DNA of 64,000 nt from Typha latifolia (GCA_019914945.1 CM034102.1:12947501-13011500); one strand, 5' to 3'; shown: positions 34,901 through 47,859, counted from the first letter of the stretch. The notes: a model not told the origin generated them from the letters alone. Numbers and translations: made by a program.

Positions 34901-37900
34901 AAAAAAGATAGTTGATTGTCTCAAGCATATTTTGGTTTTGGACATAAGGGTGGCAATCGGGTCGGAGTAGCGGATTCGAGTCAGGTCTAGGTAAAGCAAA
35001 CAAAAACACAACCATGCTTATTAAATGGGTCATAAACAGGTTATCTAGTGATACAAATTATTTAAAATTTATATAAGTTATTCGGGTTATAAATAGATTT
35101 TTTGTGTTATAAACAAATTTCTTTTCATGTTATAGACGGGTTATTCGGGTGATAAACGGTTAATTCAAGTCATAATTGAACTTATCATGTTATAAAAGGG
35201 ATGGCTGGTCAAACTATAAATGGGTCAAGTGGATTGAGATAATAAACACAAACACGACCTATTTAAAAAATTGGTTTAGGTGGGTTAACTCATTTATGAC
35301 CCAAATCTGATTATATTAAACCTAAACCCATGTAAGGCCTTCAGGTTCATGTCGGGTTGGTGCAAATTGCCATACCTACCTGGATATGAGAAATTCTGTT
35401 TTGGAATTTTTCAAAGCATTTAGCTATGCTAAACATGATCATTTTAGTCAAAAAGATATGTATGTCTTTATATGCAGAGGAAAGTAAGAAGCAAAACCAG
35501 CCAGTATCCAACATCTACCAGCAAAGAAGACACCTTTATCATCAATACCTCAGTACTTTTCAGCTCTGAACAAACAAGATTAAGAAGCTCTCCAGTTCCA
35601 GTGCCAGAAACAGCAGATATTGCTAAAGGAGAAAACCTGGGAACAAGTCAAATGACTATTAAGATGATACTAGATTCAACAAACATGAGAATATAAGAAA
35701 AGGATATTTCATATTCGTGTCTAGAGCACATATACTTGAACAAGTCATTTCATTAAAAGCAGAGCCACAAGTGTTTGTAATTCAAAGGACATGCAAAGTC
35801 TGAACAAAATTGTCCTGAAAATTTTGGAAAAGACTGATGTCTATCTCTTCCATAGTTAAGAGTTCTGTTGCCATCGGTATGAACAAACTAACAATTAATA
35901 TACATGTGTGTTTATATAGTGTTATGTGTGTATGTAGATTCCTGTAAATATGTAATTATTAATTTTGTATTACTATTTCACAAAAACTTCACATGTTTGG
36001 GCATTGATAAAGCGTTACTGGCTCCTAATTTACATGATTTTATAAGAATTGCTCTTTTCAGTTTAAATTTATACATAGTTACTTAAGATTTGGCATCTCA
36101 ATTTCACTGAGCCTATACTTCTCAATGCCAAGCCAACAGGACATGCTGTCAAAACAAAAATGTTGTAGCAATATATATCTCACCCCAAGGACCAAAACTC
36201 TGATGTTTGCATCAGCCCTTTGCGAGGAGACTCGCACTTGTTTACAGCAAGGATAATACACTTGTGTGAGTATCTCTTGCGTAACCAGTCTGCAATTTCC
36301 ACATCTGCTGCCATCAGGCCAGCCTGCTCAAATGTTGCTTCTTTAAATTAGAAAGAACAAACAATCTGACAATTGTACAGGGCTACAAAACTATATGTAA
36401 ATGGAAATAAGAGATATCATAAATTCCATAAGCTTACTCAAAGTGCTGAAATCTGAAGTTAGCAATTACTAAAACATATGCACATTTAGCAAACAGTATA
36501 TAATGGTAGAGGAAACTAAATAAAGAGTATGGAAGCAAATATTAGGAGATCTGACACAATATACGTAATCAGGAAGAAATTTGACACTGACTTCCAAGCA
36601 TCAATGTAAAAGAATGGAGATTATACTTGATAAAGCAATTTTCACTTAAGCTCTAGAGTTCGTTTTGTTATTTTTCATTCTACAATAGTAAGGCACCACA
36701 AGTTGCTTCAATGATTAAACTAAGCATAAGCAAATGAAAAAAAGACAAATAGCAATACCAAGACATATTCTGCTTCAGTGTACCTGGCCATCCACAAGGA
36801 ATATAATAATGGCTGCTTCTTCTACAGCAGCAGCAGCTTGTCTCTCGATCATTGAGGGCATCCTAGCAACAGCTGCCTCCCTAGAAGCAAGAGGAATCGC
36901 ATCCATACCAATCGTTGTTGTAATTGCAAGTTCTTCCATAACATCTACTTGTGATTTTGAAAATGTCATAACTCCACCAGTATCTACAACCATAAATTCA
37001 TTATCACCCCAAAAGGATCGACCATACAAGCGATCTCTAGTTACACCAGGCTCATCAACAACAATAGCCCTATTCCCCTGAAAATATTTCAAACTTTATG
37101 TACCACAAACCTTATCTCACAGGATTAGTTAAGAAAAGTATTCAAATTAAAATGCTCAGGCTGCTATGAAGAGATGCTGAATCATACCCCAACAAGTCGA
37201 TTAAATAATGCTGATTTGCCAACATTTGGTCTTCCAACAATTGCTACCTTTGGAAGAAGATGGTCAGGCACCTGGATTTGATCGTTCTCAAGAATGTAAG
37301 TTAAACAATTCAACTTGTATAACCAAGAAATTATAAATGGAAGGATGTAAATTCTGTAAATCAAGTTAGGTAACAGATTAACAGCAATTACTAATTAGCA
37401 AAGTAATTAGCAATGAAATAAATCTATATTTTAGAGTTCAAGACAGTGAAAGAAAACAAAATTGGGGTCATTGGATCACAAACTAATTAGCAAATAATTT
37501 ACAAACTACATTTCACAAACTAATTAGCAATTAACTGATTAATTCCTCTATTATACTACATAACAGAATACATACTAACAGTAACTAGGAAACTAATTAG
37601 AGAAAGGGAACCTATTATAGCATTGCAGAAAGAGAAGAAAGCCAAGAGTGAAAGGGAAGAAGAGAAGAAAATAGATGAGTGAAAAGGGTTTGAGGGTACC
37701 GTTCTGTCGACCTCTTACCACTGCTTGTAAATGATCGAGAGAGAGGGAGAGCGACGATTTTAGCGTTTTAGGGCTCAGATCGAGAGAATGCGGGAGAGAG
37801 GAGAATGATGCGGTTTTTTTTAATGGGTTAGTTTCTCTCACCTATTAGCAGGCCCAACCTGTTAAGACTCTGATATGCTCCAATGTTAAGAAGGGCCAAC

Positions 37901-40221
37901 CTGCCCAAATGCTATAGTGGGCCGCCTGGACAGCCATGCGACTTGGGGACCTGCACGGTAAGAGGTGGCCACTTTCTTCTTAGTGGGGCGGCAGGTGAGC
38001 CGCCTTGCTGAGGCGGCTGCCAATGGCACTTTCCAAAACACTATTCAAAATAAGCTTAAAGATCAATCATTACACTTACAACCTAAAAATCTAGAAACCA
38101 TAATCTTTTACAGCTACTTTTGAAGAGAGTCAAAACGCGTCGGGTTTGGCTGTTCAACATGCTTCTCAGTTTCTATATTACAAAAGAGAAACCTTAATTC
38201 TCCTAAAATAGACAATCAAGGCAACAATGCCTTGATTTTTCCCCCGGATTTCGGAGTGACAACTCTATTCCTCACCAAACTATTATAGAATTTCTGGTAT
38301 TACTGGAGTCCGTAATACTTTATTATGAAAAACTAGGTCATACTTTATCCTAATATCAACAACCTACTTGTTTAATTATTGTAGCAGGAAACTTGCTTCT
38401 GTTTCAATTCCTCATTATAAATTTCTCCAAAAATATTTACTTCCTCCTAAATTCAGATAATCAAAACTACTGTTTCTCAAGCAGAGTCAAATATTCAGGT
38501 GTAAACTGTTGCCCATCAGAAGACAAAAACTGTCATCAAATTTCTATCATATACATTTTATTTTCCTGTAAAAGGATATGCTTGTGTAATTAATATCAAA
38601 AAATATATTTAAATTTATCTAATGTAAATAGGACATTACAAGCACATTCATACATCTTTATGATTAGTTTCAGAAACATACTGACTTGTCTAGTTGGACT
38701 TCTTGCTGGTTTTCGCTTCACAGCACTTTTCTTTTTCTCGTGGATATCCTTCTCTGAGAGCATTAAAAGCATTTAATAAGAAAACAAAGAATTAGATCAC
38801 TATGTGTTGAAACATAAAGAAACAGATAACACATGAAGCAATGTAATTGGTTTACATCCCCTATGGGACTCTTGAAGAGTTTGCTCAGATAGAATTTAAA
38901 TGCCTACTGAGTTCTGAATTTTCATATGTGAATAGAAAAATAGTAAGTGCCCCCATATTGAGAAATTAAAGTCATAAAAGCATTTTATTACCTAGGTAGT
39001 AGAAACAGCAATAAATAAGAAAACATCAAAGTCAAAGAAGCAGGCTACCTCTCAGTTAACCAAGGAGCACCTTATAATGCTCAAGAAATTTTGACCGACA
39101 AGGGGAATGAGTGAAAATCTAATGCAACCATAATACTATTTGTAATCAGAATGCCAGCAAAATTCATAATCACAAGATGCAAGTGCGGAGGAAAAGTTAA
39201 ATAAGCCAATATTGATGCTAATTTGCAGTAGAGAGAAAGAGAGGGAGTAGTCCCTGATGACATCCCCCGCATCTCTCTGCATAGATTCAAGATCAATCTA
39301 TCAAGAGGTCATCATCCCTTACGTAACCATCAACTAGATACTGCACTTGTAGTAAGGAGCTCTATTTATCTGTTGCATCCCACCTGAACCATCTTTTAAA
39401 CATTTATCTCTACTCTTATTTTACTAAGTTTCAAGGGGTATGTAAGAGTTCCCCAAGTTACACTTGACGAAGGTGCCAATGCAGAATATTCTTCTCCCTA
39501 AAGGGCCTGTATAATAAATTGTCCATAGCCAAGAATATTGCACCAATTTGACCAACCACAGACCTAGCTTTTACTATGATATATTCTCAATATCACAGCT
39601 TAATCCCTAAAGAGTACACTACCAAGATGGAAAATAACTAGATTACAAAGATCAGTCAAAGTAATGAAAACTTGAAATCGTACTAAGTGAGAGAAAAAAA
39701 TACTTAATATCACTACTTTTATGCAAGCTTATAACTTTAGATATTCAATGTTCAATTCTAATACTAACTTACTAAATCCACCAATTTAAATTTTGTTTTA
39801 TATGTAAGAGAAATAATCTTCCAATACCTATGACCAATTCACGAGAAAGAGAGCGCGCGTACTCTCTGGCGACATCCCTCGCCTCTCTTTCCATCGATTC
39901 AAGGTCCATCTGTGAGAAATCATCATCCCCATCCCCACCTTCTTCTTCTTCCTCCTCCTCCTCCTCCTCCTCCTCCTCCTCCTCGTCGCCATCGAAGTCT
40001 TCCTTCATTTCCTCCCGGTGCACAGCGCTGAAACGCCAGAGACGGCATCGAAAGAGGGGTTTACGGAGAGTTAGGGTTGGAGTGGGAGAAGAGGCGGCGA
40101 GGAGGCGAGGATTAGGGCTTCTGCGGAGAGATGGGAAGAGACGAAGATGTGAAGGAGAGGAGAAAATGGCGGAGAAGGGAGAAAGCGTCGGGGTGTGGAG
40201 AGAGAGAGGAGACGATGCCAT
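28910..40221 (-). CDS. DER: Double Era-like GTPase Der/EngA, organellar
   Basis: Twelve exons, coding order: 40221-39828, 38753-38686, 37271-37188, 37077-36784, 36323-36184, 35636-35549, 34661-34479, 34095-33934, 33110-32917, 31448-31298, 30405-30243, 28974-28910; 661 residues. Two GTPase domains in tandem: G1 GRPNVGKS at about 167-174, G3 DTGG 214-217, G4 NKCE 308-311; then GRPNVGKS 375-382, DTAG 423-426, NKWD 491-494. A C-terminal KH-like domain follows (about 536-640, with [17 protein letters not shown]). The first 60 residues are Ser/Pro/Leu/Arg-rich, a plastid-type transit peptide, followed by a long Glu run encoded by a GAG/GAA repeat. Bacterial Der assembles the 50S subunit; plant homologues (Arabidopsis EMB2738) act in chloroplast ribosome assembly and are essential for embryos. 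The gene start is the first ATG. Introns hold a MITE, an exon relic and a leader-like block. Confidence 0.96.
34945..35378. mobile_element. hAT-like MITE in Der intron
   Basis: Left terminus TAAGGGTGGCAATCGGGTCG; right terminus, reverse-complemented, TAGGTATGGCAATTTGCACC. Internal words TTATTCGGGTTATAAATAG and AATAAACACAAACACGACC recur in the copies at 50394 and 62870. Possible degenerate 8-base target duplication TTGGACAT/CTGGATAT. It lies between exons 6 and 7 and does not touch the splice sites. Confidence 0.7.
37600..37870 (-). promoter_or_regulatory. Promoter/leader-like block inside Der intron 2
   Basis: Read on the minus strand: AGGTTGGGCC (a TGGGCC site-II-like word, near 37850), a CT-rich stretch with CTCTCTCGATC words (about 37800-37735), then CAAGCAGTG followed by a good splice donor GTAAGAGG at 37718. 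This order looks like a plant promoter, 5' leader and first donor. It lies 450 bases upstream of Der exon 3. It may be an alternative promoter or an inserted fragment of another gene's 5' end. Confidence 0.3.
39236..39330 (-). pseudogene. Decayed copy of the 3' part of Der exon 1
   Basis: On the minus strand GATCTTGAATCTATGCAGAG...GATGTCATCAGGGACTACTC...CTCTCTTTC closely matches exon 1 GACCTTGAATCGATGGAAAG...GATGTCGCCAGAGAGTACGC...CTCTCTTTC (the segment coding [20 protein letters not shown], near 39848-39915). Frame breaks and a TGA show it is not translated. It sits in intron 1, about 600 bases after the real exon. Confidence 0.65.
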
Positions 40222-40950
40222 TGAGAAGGAGGTGAAGAAATGAAAGCAGAAGGATGGAGTTCAGGTAGATAGAGTGGTTATAATGTTATATTATCCGTTC
40301 ACCCGGTAAGAAGCGGGAGATCTTTATAAGAATCTTTTGCATATAACCTCCTCTCTTTTTTAATATTATTCATTTTGGATAATTGCAAATCAACTCCTAA
40401 TTTTTCAGTATATTTGCAAATAACCACCCCTTAATCATCATTCATATTATGGTGTCTAGTCTAACTCTACAATATAAAATAAATAGGGTAAATGTTAAAC
40501 TACCCCTGTGTGATTAAGCCTAACGTTAAATAATTATCCCCTAATTATCATTCATATTAAGGTGTCCTACTAAAATTCAAATTCTGGAATACTCTACAAT
40601 ATAAAAAAAAATAAGGTAAATTTCAAATTTATTTCTCTTCCCCTGTTAATTATATATATAATTAAACTACTATATGAACTTTCATCTATGTTATTTTGCC
40701 TCTCCTATGGTTTAGACTTTAAAAATGTCAATTTACAAACATTGTATGATAAGACTAACATGTAGGCGGTGATATGCAATGGGAAAAAAAAAACCTAGTT
40801 AAGTAACAAGAATAATAATAACAAAAGTTATATATTCCATGCCCAAACTAAAAGTAATTGATCTTTTAATTAATGTCGAGCTAGAGAAAAAACACTAATT
40901 CTTCGCCCCTTCCGTCTAAGCTCTTTAGGTTCGAGATAGTTTCGACGAAG

Positions 40951-41115
40951 CAAGATTGGGTTTGGCTCCCTCATTAAGTACCTTAGAAAGCATATTCATT
41001 GTTGGTGCCTCTCCTCCTACTATATTATCTAATCAAGTTTGTTTTTAAAAAAATTAAGACCGAGAAATATAACTAACTAATCGAGTTTAAGGTTTAGCCT
41101 CAAATTAAATAAGAC
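40951..41115. mobile_element. Tourist-like MITE relic
   Basis: The right half (AAAAATTAAGACCGAGAAAT, ACTAACTAATCGAGTTTAAG, TTTAGCCTCAAATTAAATAA) matches the better preserved element at 60806-60964, and the left end CAAGATTGGGTTTGGCTCCC is a diverged version of the same terminus. Length is also about 160 bases. Confidence 0.45.
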
Positions 41116-41760
41116 TTTATGTTTCACAAGGCGAAATTATTCTCAGAGATCCATACCCTAGATCGAGTTGGCCCTATTCTTAGGTGAAGATTTTACGAGA
41201 AAGAATCATCTCAAAGTTTACGACAAACCTAGTTGTTGGTAGGTGATAGGGATGGTAAATTTTTTCGCAAATATGCAAATCGAAATCAAAGAAGGAACTA
41301 TATTTTATAGATCATGGACAATGATCAAGAAATATCTTGCCAACATGAGATTTACTTAATCACTTCAGGAAAAATTTTATACCTATAAAACTAATCAATT
41401 GCCATTTTGCTTTATAACCTCATCATTCCCTCCTAATCTAGCTTCATCAAGGGCAGGCATATTCTAAAAACTTTTGCCACCACTCATGAATTCGTTCACT
41501 GGATGGCTCAGAAGCATAACGAAGACTTCATCGTCAAACTAAATTTTAGCAAAGCCTTTGATTGTGTTACAGGATAGTAAAAGATATTTAACTCAAAAGA
41601 ATATAAAAAACTATTGAACCTTCACTTCAAAGCTCTTTCGGTGGCTAATTTCATCCCAGTAGTATCTGGCCTTTGGAGGAAATGGTGGAAAGGCTCACTT
41701 TCCTTTGCAATTTTCAAACATTTGTAATGCTCCATGCTAACACATTCTCAGAAGCTGGCT
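41100..41760 (+). mobile_element. LINE (L1-type) reverse-transcriptase relic
   Basis: In the plus frame, GDRDGKFFRKYANRNQR is followed by LIIPS*SSFIKGRHIL and VKLNFSKAFDCV, the order seen in plant L1 LINEs (GDRNTKFFH, then PSQSAFIKGRxIL, then KLDFxKAFDxV). Stops and shifts interrupt it and the catalytic YADD region is missing, so it is dead. Confidence 0.75.
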
Positions 41761-42311
41761 CTCAGCCAACCAAGCTTTAACTTGTTTGTGCAAGCTTGAG
41801 CCATTTCAAGCTTGTTTTGCTTTCATACACAGCCATAAGAGGCATTGAGATGGCTTGTTTTAGGTAACCAACCAGAATGGAACAGTCAAATTAAGGATCA
41901 ATTCTCTTCTCCTATCGTAATAAAACAAAAGAGCATGAACCTAATGAAAAATAATAACAATAATCAGATTCTTGGGCATGAGAACTTTCAGCCTGTTTAC
42001 AGTTAAAAATAACGTGTCAAAGTCGCTTGTCCAACACTTTCAAACATCAATAGACATGATACTTTACAAGTGCTCTACAAATCTTGCAATTTCCCCCCTT
42101 CACAAAAATTGACACGAGTTAACAGATATTTGTCAGATACTTGTCTACTTTCATCAGAATATGAATCAGCAGATCCAATCTTCCATAATGGTGCCATTTA
42201 TTTTTAACATCACTACTGCCGGTGAAAGGAATAAATCTCTCTTTCCCTATTTTCTCTTGATTGGGCAGATCAACGAATCATTCTTAGTATTTATCTCCTT
42301 TGTACAGCACT

Positions 42312-45300
42312 TCAATGAGTTCTTATACAAGCCTTTGGCAAGCCAGACTCTCTTTGTTGCATGACTTGTTGCCTCCAAGGATCATTATGCAATTTATAAT
42401 GCAATACCTGTGTGAAGCACACCTGATTAGACTGTAACTGCGAAGCGAGAGAGTTACTACTGTATACACTTAAGCGCAAGCAAATTCTAGCTGAATGTAA
42501 TCTCACATAAGAAGGAAGAGAAGTACATATACATGCCAATGCATCCTAAAGAATTTATACACCACAGTGTAGCTTTAAGATGAGAGATACAGAACAGATA
42601 ATGAGTATATATGAACCGCGGAGTTCATTGAATTAGTGAAATCCTACCTGCCTGCCATTAAATGGCAACTTTAAACTACGATATGAGACATCAGTGACAA
42701 ATGTAAACATTGTGTCCAATAAGAAAATAAAGGAAACATGGTAAAATTATGCTTACTGTTAAGACTTAAAAGGGCTATGAAACAACAAGCTGTTCTAGTG
42801 CAGCGAGTGCAAGAATATAACTTGGAGTATGCCCTATTTACACTACTGCACAAGATGAACTTTAATTTTGTGCAGTCTATACTTGTTATAGCAAGGATGG
42901 ATTCCAAGCTATATGGTGTATTGAGACAACTTGACAATAGAGGGGCCGCCAAGCCCACCATTTCTCTTCCATTAAGTGTTAAGGTTTGATCAATCCAATC
43001 CATCCTATGTTAAATTGCTTTAATCAATGATTATCGTTAAACTACTAATACCAGTATGATGCAATGCTTAGTTAGTTTGCAAAAACTTGTGTACTCTCCC
43101 CTAGTCCTAGCCTTTAGTTTTAGAATATTTTACCAAAACAGTGATGCACCATTAACTCGGCTCATGACACACGGCAAGCTACGAAAGACCAAAGTATATG
43201 AAAGGTAACAGTTAACAGCTTAGTTGAAAGACATCTGAACACTGAGGGTCAGGGAAATGTCTTGAGAACAATCATACTACCTGTATGAACGTGGAAAAGA
43301 CATCATTTTCTCCTAGTTTTGAGAACTCTACTGCCCAGCCTTCCTCTTCAGAGAACAATTTCTTTTGTCTCTGTGCCTCGAGCAAAATAGAGTCGCGATA
43401 TAAGAACCTCTGCCAGATCTGGCGTACATTTGCCAACATGAACTCTATTTCTGTTTCATTAATCCCCTGGATAAAACAACAACAAGATGCAGAGACTCCA
43501 TAACTAGAATCCACAAGAGTTCGCAGAAAGATCCATACTTACCTGAAGAATTCTAATTAAGTTTGGAATATCATCTTCTGCTATTCGAACTGCAAAACTT
43601 TTGTACTCAAGTACATTTTCATATGGAAGGAAGATTCCATCCTGCAACCAAGATATCAAGTAACACTAGTGAACACAGGAATGCTTCCAGTAAGAATGTT
43701 AAAATGCATAAGAGAATCAAGACATGAAGAAGAATCTCAAAAGCCCAAACAATTATTCACTTAAATAAAGCAAAATAGTGAGGATAATAAAGATATTAAC
43801 TATATACCATTCATGTAAAACTTCTCTTTAAAGACAATTTGTATCCTAAACTCCAGGAAAATTAAGATCGTTGATCTAGACATCCTCCTCATGTATTATA
43901 TGAAAAAAAAATTGAGTTACCTACTAAAGCATGATTCTACTAGCCATTAAAGGAAATTAGACACCACATAAATAAGAAAATCTACCTGAATTATCACAGG
44001 GATACATCCTTGCAAAATGCTGTCTTCTATGCGGCCACTCCAACCATCCCCAGGTAAAACACCACAGAAAAGAGAGCTAGCAATTTCTTCATGATACTTG
44101 GATGATTTCAGTGGAGTTACTGTTACATTAGATGTATGCTGTCTACCAAGCTTTCCCTCCTTGTTGGGTGTTGAGCCAAATTCTTCGGCCAATTTCTGCC
44201 TAATACCCATACTATACCTGGCACCATATTAAAAGTTGTAGCAAAGTCAATGACTAGAAAATTGAAGACTAAACATATGGAACAACATAACCATGATGTG
44301 CTTGAGGCAAATGCAGATACACACGTGTCTTCTGGTCGACCATCTTCATAGGCAGGTCCTAGATTACCATTGAAATAAAAGAGTGTTGTACGGTCCTTGC
44401 GCAGCCTACAGACATTATCGGTTGCAAATGAAACAAAATCACGGTAGGGTTGCATGAGTTTATACTGGGAAATCCTTTTTATTTTACCTGGCCCACAGCT
44501 TTAACCATATTGCACCTGGTTCAGGCCGTTTCCATGCTGGAAGCACCAGATCCTTCTCTGGATCAAAGCAAGGATGATGACCTCTTCTATGAGAAGGAAT
44601 CTGGTCCCATTGGTCAGCCCAATAAGCTGTTGTTGAGTTTTTATGCTTCGAGTTTGTATTCCCCCAGTGAACTAGCATCATGCTATTCCAAATTTCTGTT
44701 GGAGCATAGCATGCACCTTCATCCCATGAAAAGAACTGCTTTAAGGTAGGGGTGTCATAATTAGATGCACAGTGAGATTCCAAAAATTTTAAAAGAAAAA
44801 GAAGAAAAGAAAATATCCCCTAAAATCATATAGTATCTCTATCTCATACCCACCCATATGTGGTCTCTTCCAGAAGAACGGTTCCAGTAAGGATACTGCT
44901 CAACTATATGATCATAAGCCTTCTTATATAAGTCTAGAGTCAGAAAGCTTCTCAGGCCCATGTGTTTCTGAATTTATAAATCAGAAAACTTCTCATTACA
45001 GCAACCAAAATTAAAGGTGGTGGTCACCATAAATATATTTATAATGGAGGGTAGAAAGGATAGCTATCAATTTATACCTGCATACGAAAGTGTGGCGCAT
45101 CATCCGCTCGCGTTATTATACATGAATCAAGAACAGGAACATAGAAATAATCTGCTTCTTCACCATTTAATGTTCGGTAAGGACTAGCTAAAATGCTCTC
45201 ATAGAGTGCCACCTACAAAATGGATAGCAAAAACAAGATAGTAAAAATTTTAGAACAGTTAATAGGGATCTGACACTAACCGAACCAGTAACACCTGCGC

Positions 45301-47833
45301 CCCATACAATTGTCCAGTCCACAAAGTTCTGTTCTTTTCAGTGTATATTCTGTTAACACATTGTAACTTATAATGTCGTCCCTGTAAAGAAATGAAGTAA
45401 TAGGTCAAAGCCTGTATTAATGTGCTCTCAAGTTCCAACAACTGAAAGATTGTGACACAGGATTTTACTTCTAGAAGATGACTGTTGAACTCTGGTGGCA
45501 GATCATAAACATAGATGAGTGGCCTTCTCTTTTTAAGAGTCACTTTAATATTCACGTCACCACCAACCAACCTAGTCATATCTGGTACATCAATTGTTGA
45601 TGGTCGAAGCCATTTGGGGAGATCTTGTACAAGCGACAATGCAGATGGGATGCTGCAATCAATCCCATAAAATCCACTATCACACTGAAAAAAGAAAGAA
45701 CATGTCAACTAGCATAAAGTGGCATGATTGCACAAGGAATGAAAGATTTACATGTCCAAAAAGGAAGTATATTGGTATAGCGCAATATATTGGTATAGTA
45801 CATGAAACTTGAAACCCACAAATAGATGTTCCAGTCATATACCTGACAAAACCCACCACGGCAATGTCCATGCCCCGTGCACTGGTTGAGACAACTGCAT
45901 TGTGTGGGTATCTCACAAAACTGCCCCCAAAGACAATCATATTTACAATCACATTCCTCTTTAAATTGCACTCTCAAAGAATATGCATCCTTGGGGTCTA
46001 CATTGCACCAGCCTGGTTTACTACTATTGGTTGTAAAAATATTCTCGAGGTCAGCTTTTGTCCAATCAGTAAGCTTAGGGCCACCAGGTACAGAAGGTAA
46101 TCTGAAGTAGATGATTTAGGAAAAACTCAGGTAAACCATAACTCCATTAGTACCTTGTCAGAAAATAGTTGAAATGGGTCCATCCAAACTGGTTACCTTA
46201 TTTTAAAACCACAAGACTCTGCCACAGGACGGTCTGGATACCTCGTTCCTTGGCCACAGAAGCACATTGCTCTAGTTGTGTCACAATGAGCTGGGCATAT
46301 GGAAACTATCCACGGTCCAAATGGTCGTTCTGGAGAAGCTGGAAGGTTACAGTCCAATTGCAGCGCCTCCTCACATCCATTCCCTGTTCATAAAGTTTGA
46401 ACTTTATTAAAGGTAGCTTAACAAAGCACAACTGAAGGCAATTAAAGATCAATAGATCATAGTGAAAAGTTGCCAATTGAACTTACTGGTATCTTACTCC
46501 TAGCACAGAGCACCTTTTCTTCTAATACTTAATTTTGACATGCAAGTCCTATGGATATGTAAAAAAAACAAAATTATCAGGAAGAAGTCATTCCTACAAG
46601 GTACCCGTAGCCAGCAAAGTTGTTACACCACCTTGTTGGTGGAAGCAAATGAACTGATTAGATATTTGGTAAAGAAGTAAACATCTATCAGCACCATATG
46701 CATTATCGTCCATCTCTCCTCAATCAATGTTCCAGTTCCTTCTAGTTTCTCTGTCTTTTGATTCTTTCACAACTTATAAGTCATCTTATTACCATGTACC
46801 AATTTCCGCGTGTCAATACTTTGTAATTAATGATGTAAAGCTGTCAGCTTCAATCCACTGGCATTAGTTGATGACCGAGGGACTTAGGAAATGCTTTTCA
46901 ATACTAAATGTTTGGAGAAGTACGACTATGGATGTGAATAATTATACTAGAATGAAGATTTTCCTCTCTTCTACTTTCTAACACATATCATCCCCATAAC
47001 AATATGATATAAAAGTGAGCAACATCATAAATACTCACTTATATTTTAGTCAATTGATGATTACTAGGAACAGGTAACATACATCTATCCACATGGAATT
47101 GAAACTGCTTTTTGAACCATTGCTATATAAATATATGTTAAAAAGGAACATGAAATTTAACCAAAAGCACACTTGAAAGAAGGTCACTGCTAAATCTCAA
47201 TTTTTTCCCTTATACTTACAATCATTACTGACCTGTATTTACTTAAATATCTTAATCATATTGAATACTACAAAATAAAAATAACTGACCTGCAAATCCA
47301 TGAAAGCACCTGCATTGTCCCAATTCCTGATTGCAAACACCATGCCCACTACAATTGTTCTTGCAGCTTTTGCCGCTTATTTTCTGCCAAAATATCAACT
47401 CCTTAAAACAATTCTACACATCAGGCTACCAAAGGAGAACATACAAGGAAGGACTTATATCTTGCACATATGTGGGAAGCAAACCAAGTACCTCAACAAC
47501 ATCAACTTCAGACACGACCGAATCACAACCAGAAAGCCACTTTCCAATCTCCGCCTTCCATGGCGCACCCCGATAAGTCACTGCACCATGAGAATCAGTG
47601 GGGAACAGCACATTCAAACGAGGATCCAATTGTGAATTGTCATCCAAATTTTCACTCTTTCCACTGATTGACGAATTAGCCGGCAAGCAAGAACTCTGCC
47701 GAGTGGCAAAGTAGTCGAGGGAAGTAGGAAATAGTGGCGTGAAGAGGATATGGACGACAGAAATCAATGCCACCAGAGAGGCGACGGTGGCCACCAATGA
47801 CGACGAGCACTTCCATGAGGAACACAACAACAT
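42312..47833 (-). CDS. ExAD: EGF-domain exostosin GT47 glycosyltransferase, ExAD-like
   Basis: Fourteen exons, coding order: 47833-47492, 47383-47290, 46383-46197, 46101-45843, 45684-45469, 45381-45295, 45212-45078, 44967-44854, 44735-44488, 44405-44325, 44217-43986, 43641-43543, 43466-43281, 42407-42312; 791 residues. A type II membrane anchor (about 12-33) suggests Golgi. EGF-like Cys blocks follow: [16 protein letters not shown] (about 124-139) and [20 protein letters not shown] (about 280-300). The exostosin domain runs from [14 protein letters not shown] (about 350) to [20 protein letters not shown] (about 660-680) and ends with [14 protein letters not shown]. Domain order and length fit Arabidopsis At3g57630 (ExAD), which adds the fourth arabinofuranose to extensin hydroxyproline arabinosides. 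The start ATG immediately precedes the anchor. The 5' leader region is tandemly duplicated. Family certainty is high; exact acceptor is inferred. Confidence 0.93.
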
Positions 47834-47859
47834 CTGACTCAGTAGATAGGTTTAACTTA

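Larger units (their letters stand above)
40222..42311. other. Region between Der and ExAD genes
   Basis: Contains the Der promoter (from 40222 upward on the minus strand), a Tourist-like MITE relic and a LINE relic (listed separately), then the ExAD 3' flank. A GTTAAACTACC-type AT-rich stretch at 40380-40640 has two loosely similar copies of TAACCACCCCTTAATCATCA...ATTATGGTGTC. No gene is seen. Confidence 0.5.

Noticed and set aside
37593..37841. Minus-strand ORF of 82 codons in Der intron 2
   Set aside because: It starts with GTG rather than ATG and is CT-repeat driven; the block is better read as a leader-like stretch.
39830..40243. Plus-strand 137-codon Ser-rich ORF
   Set aside because: Antisense of Der exon 1 (the Glu run read as Ser).
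47300..47667. Plus-strand ORFs over ExAD exons 1 and 2
   Set aside because: Antisense of confirmed exons with conserved EGF and anchor sequence on the other strand.
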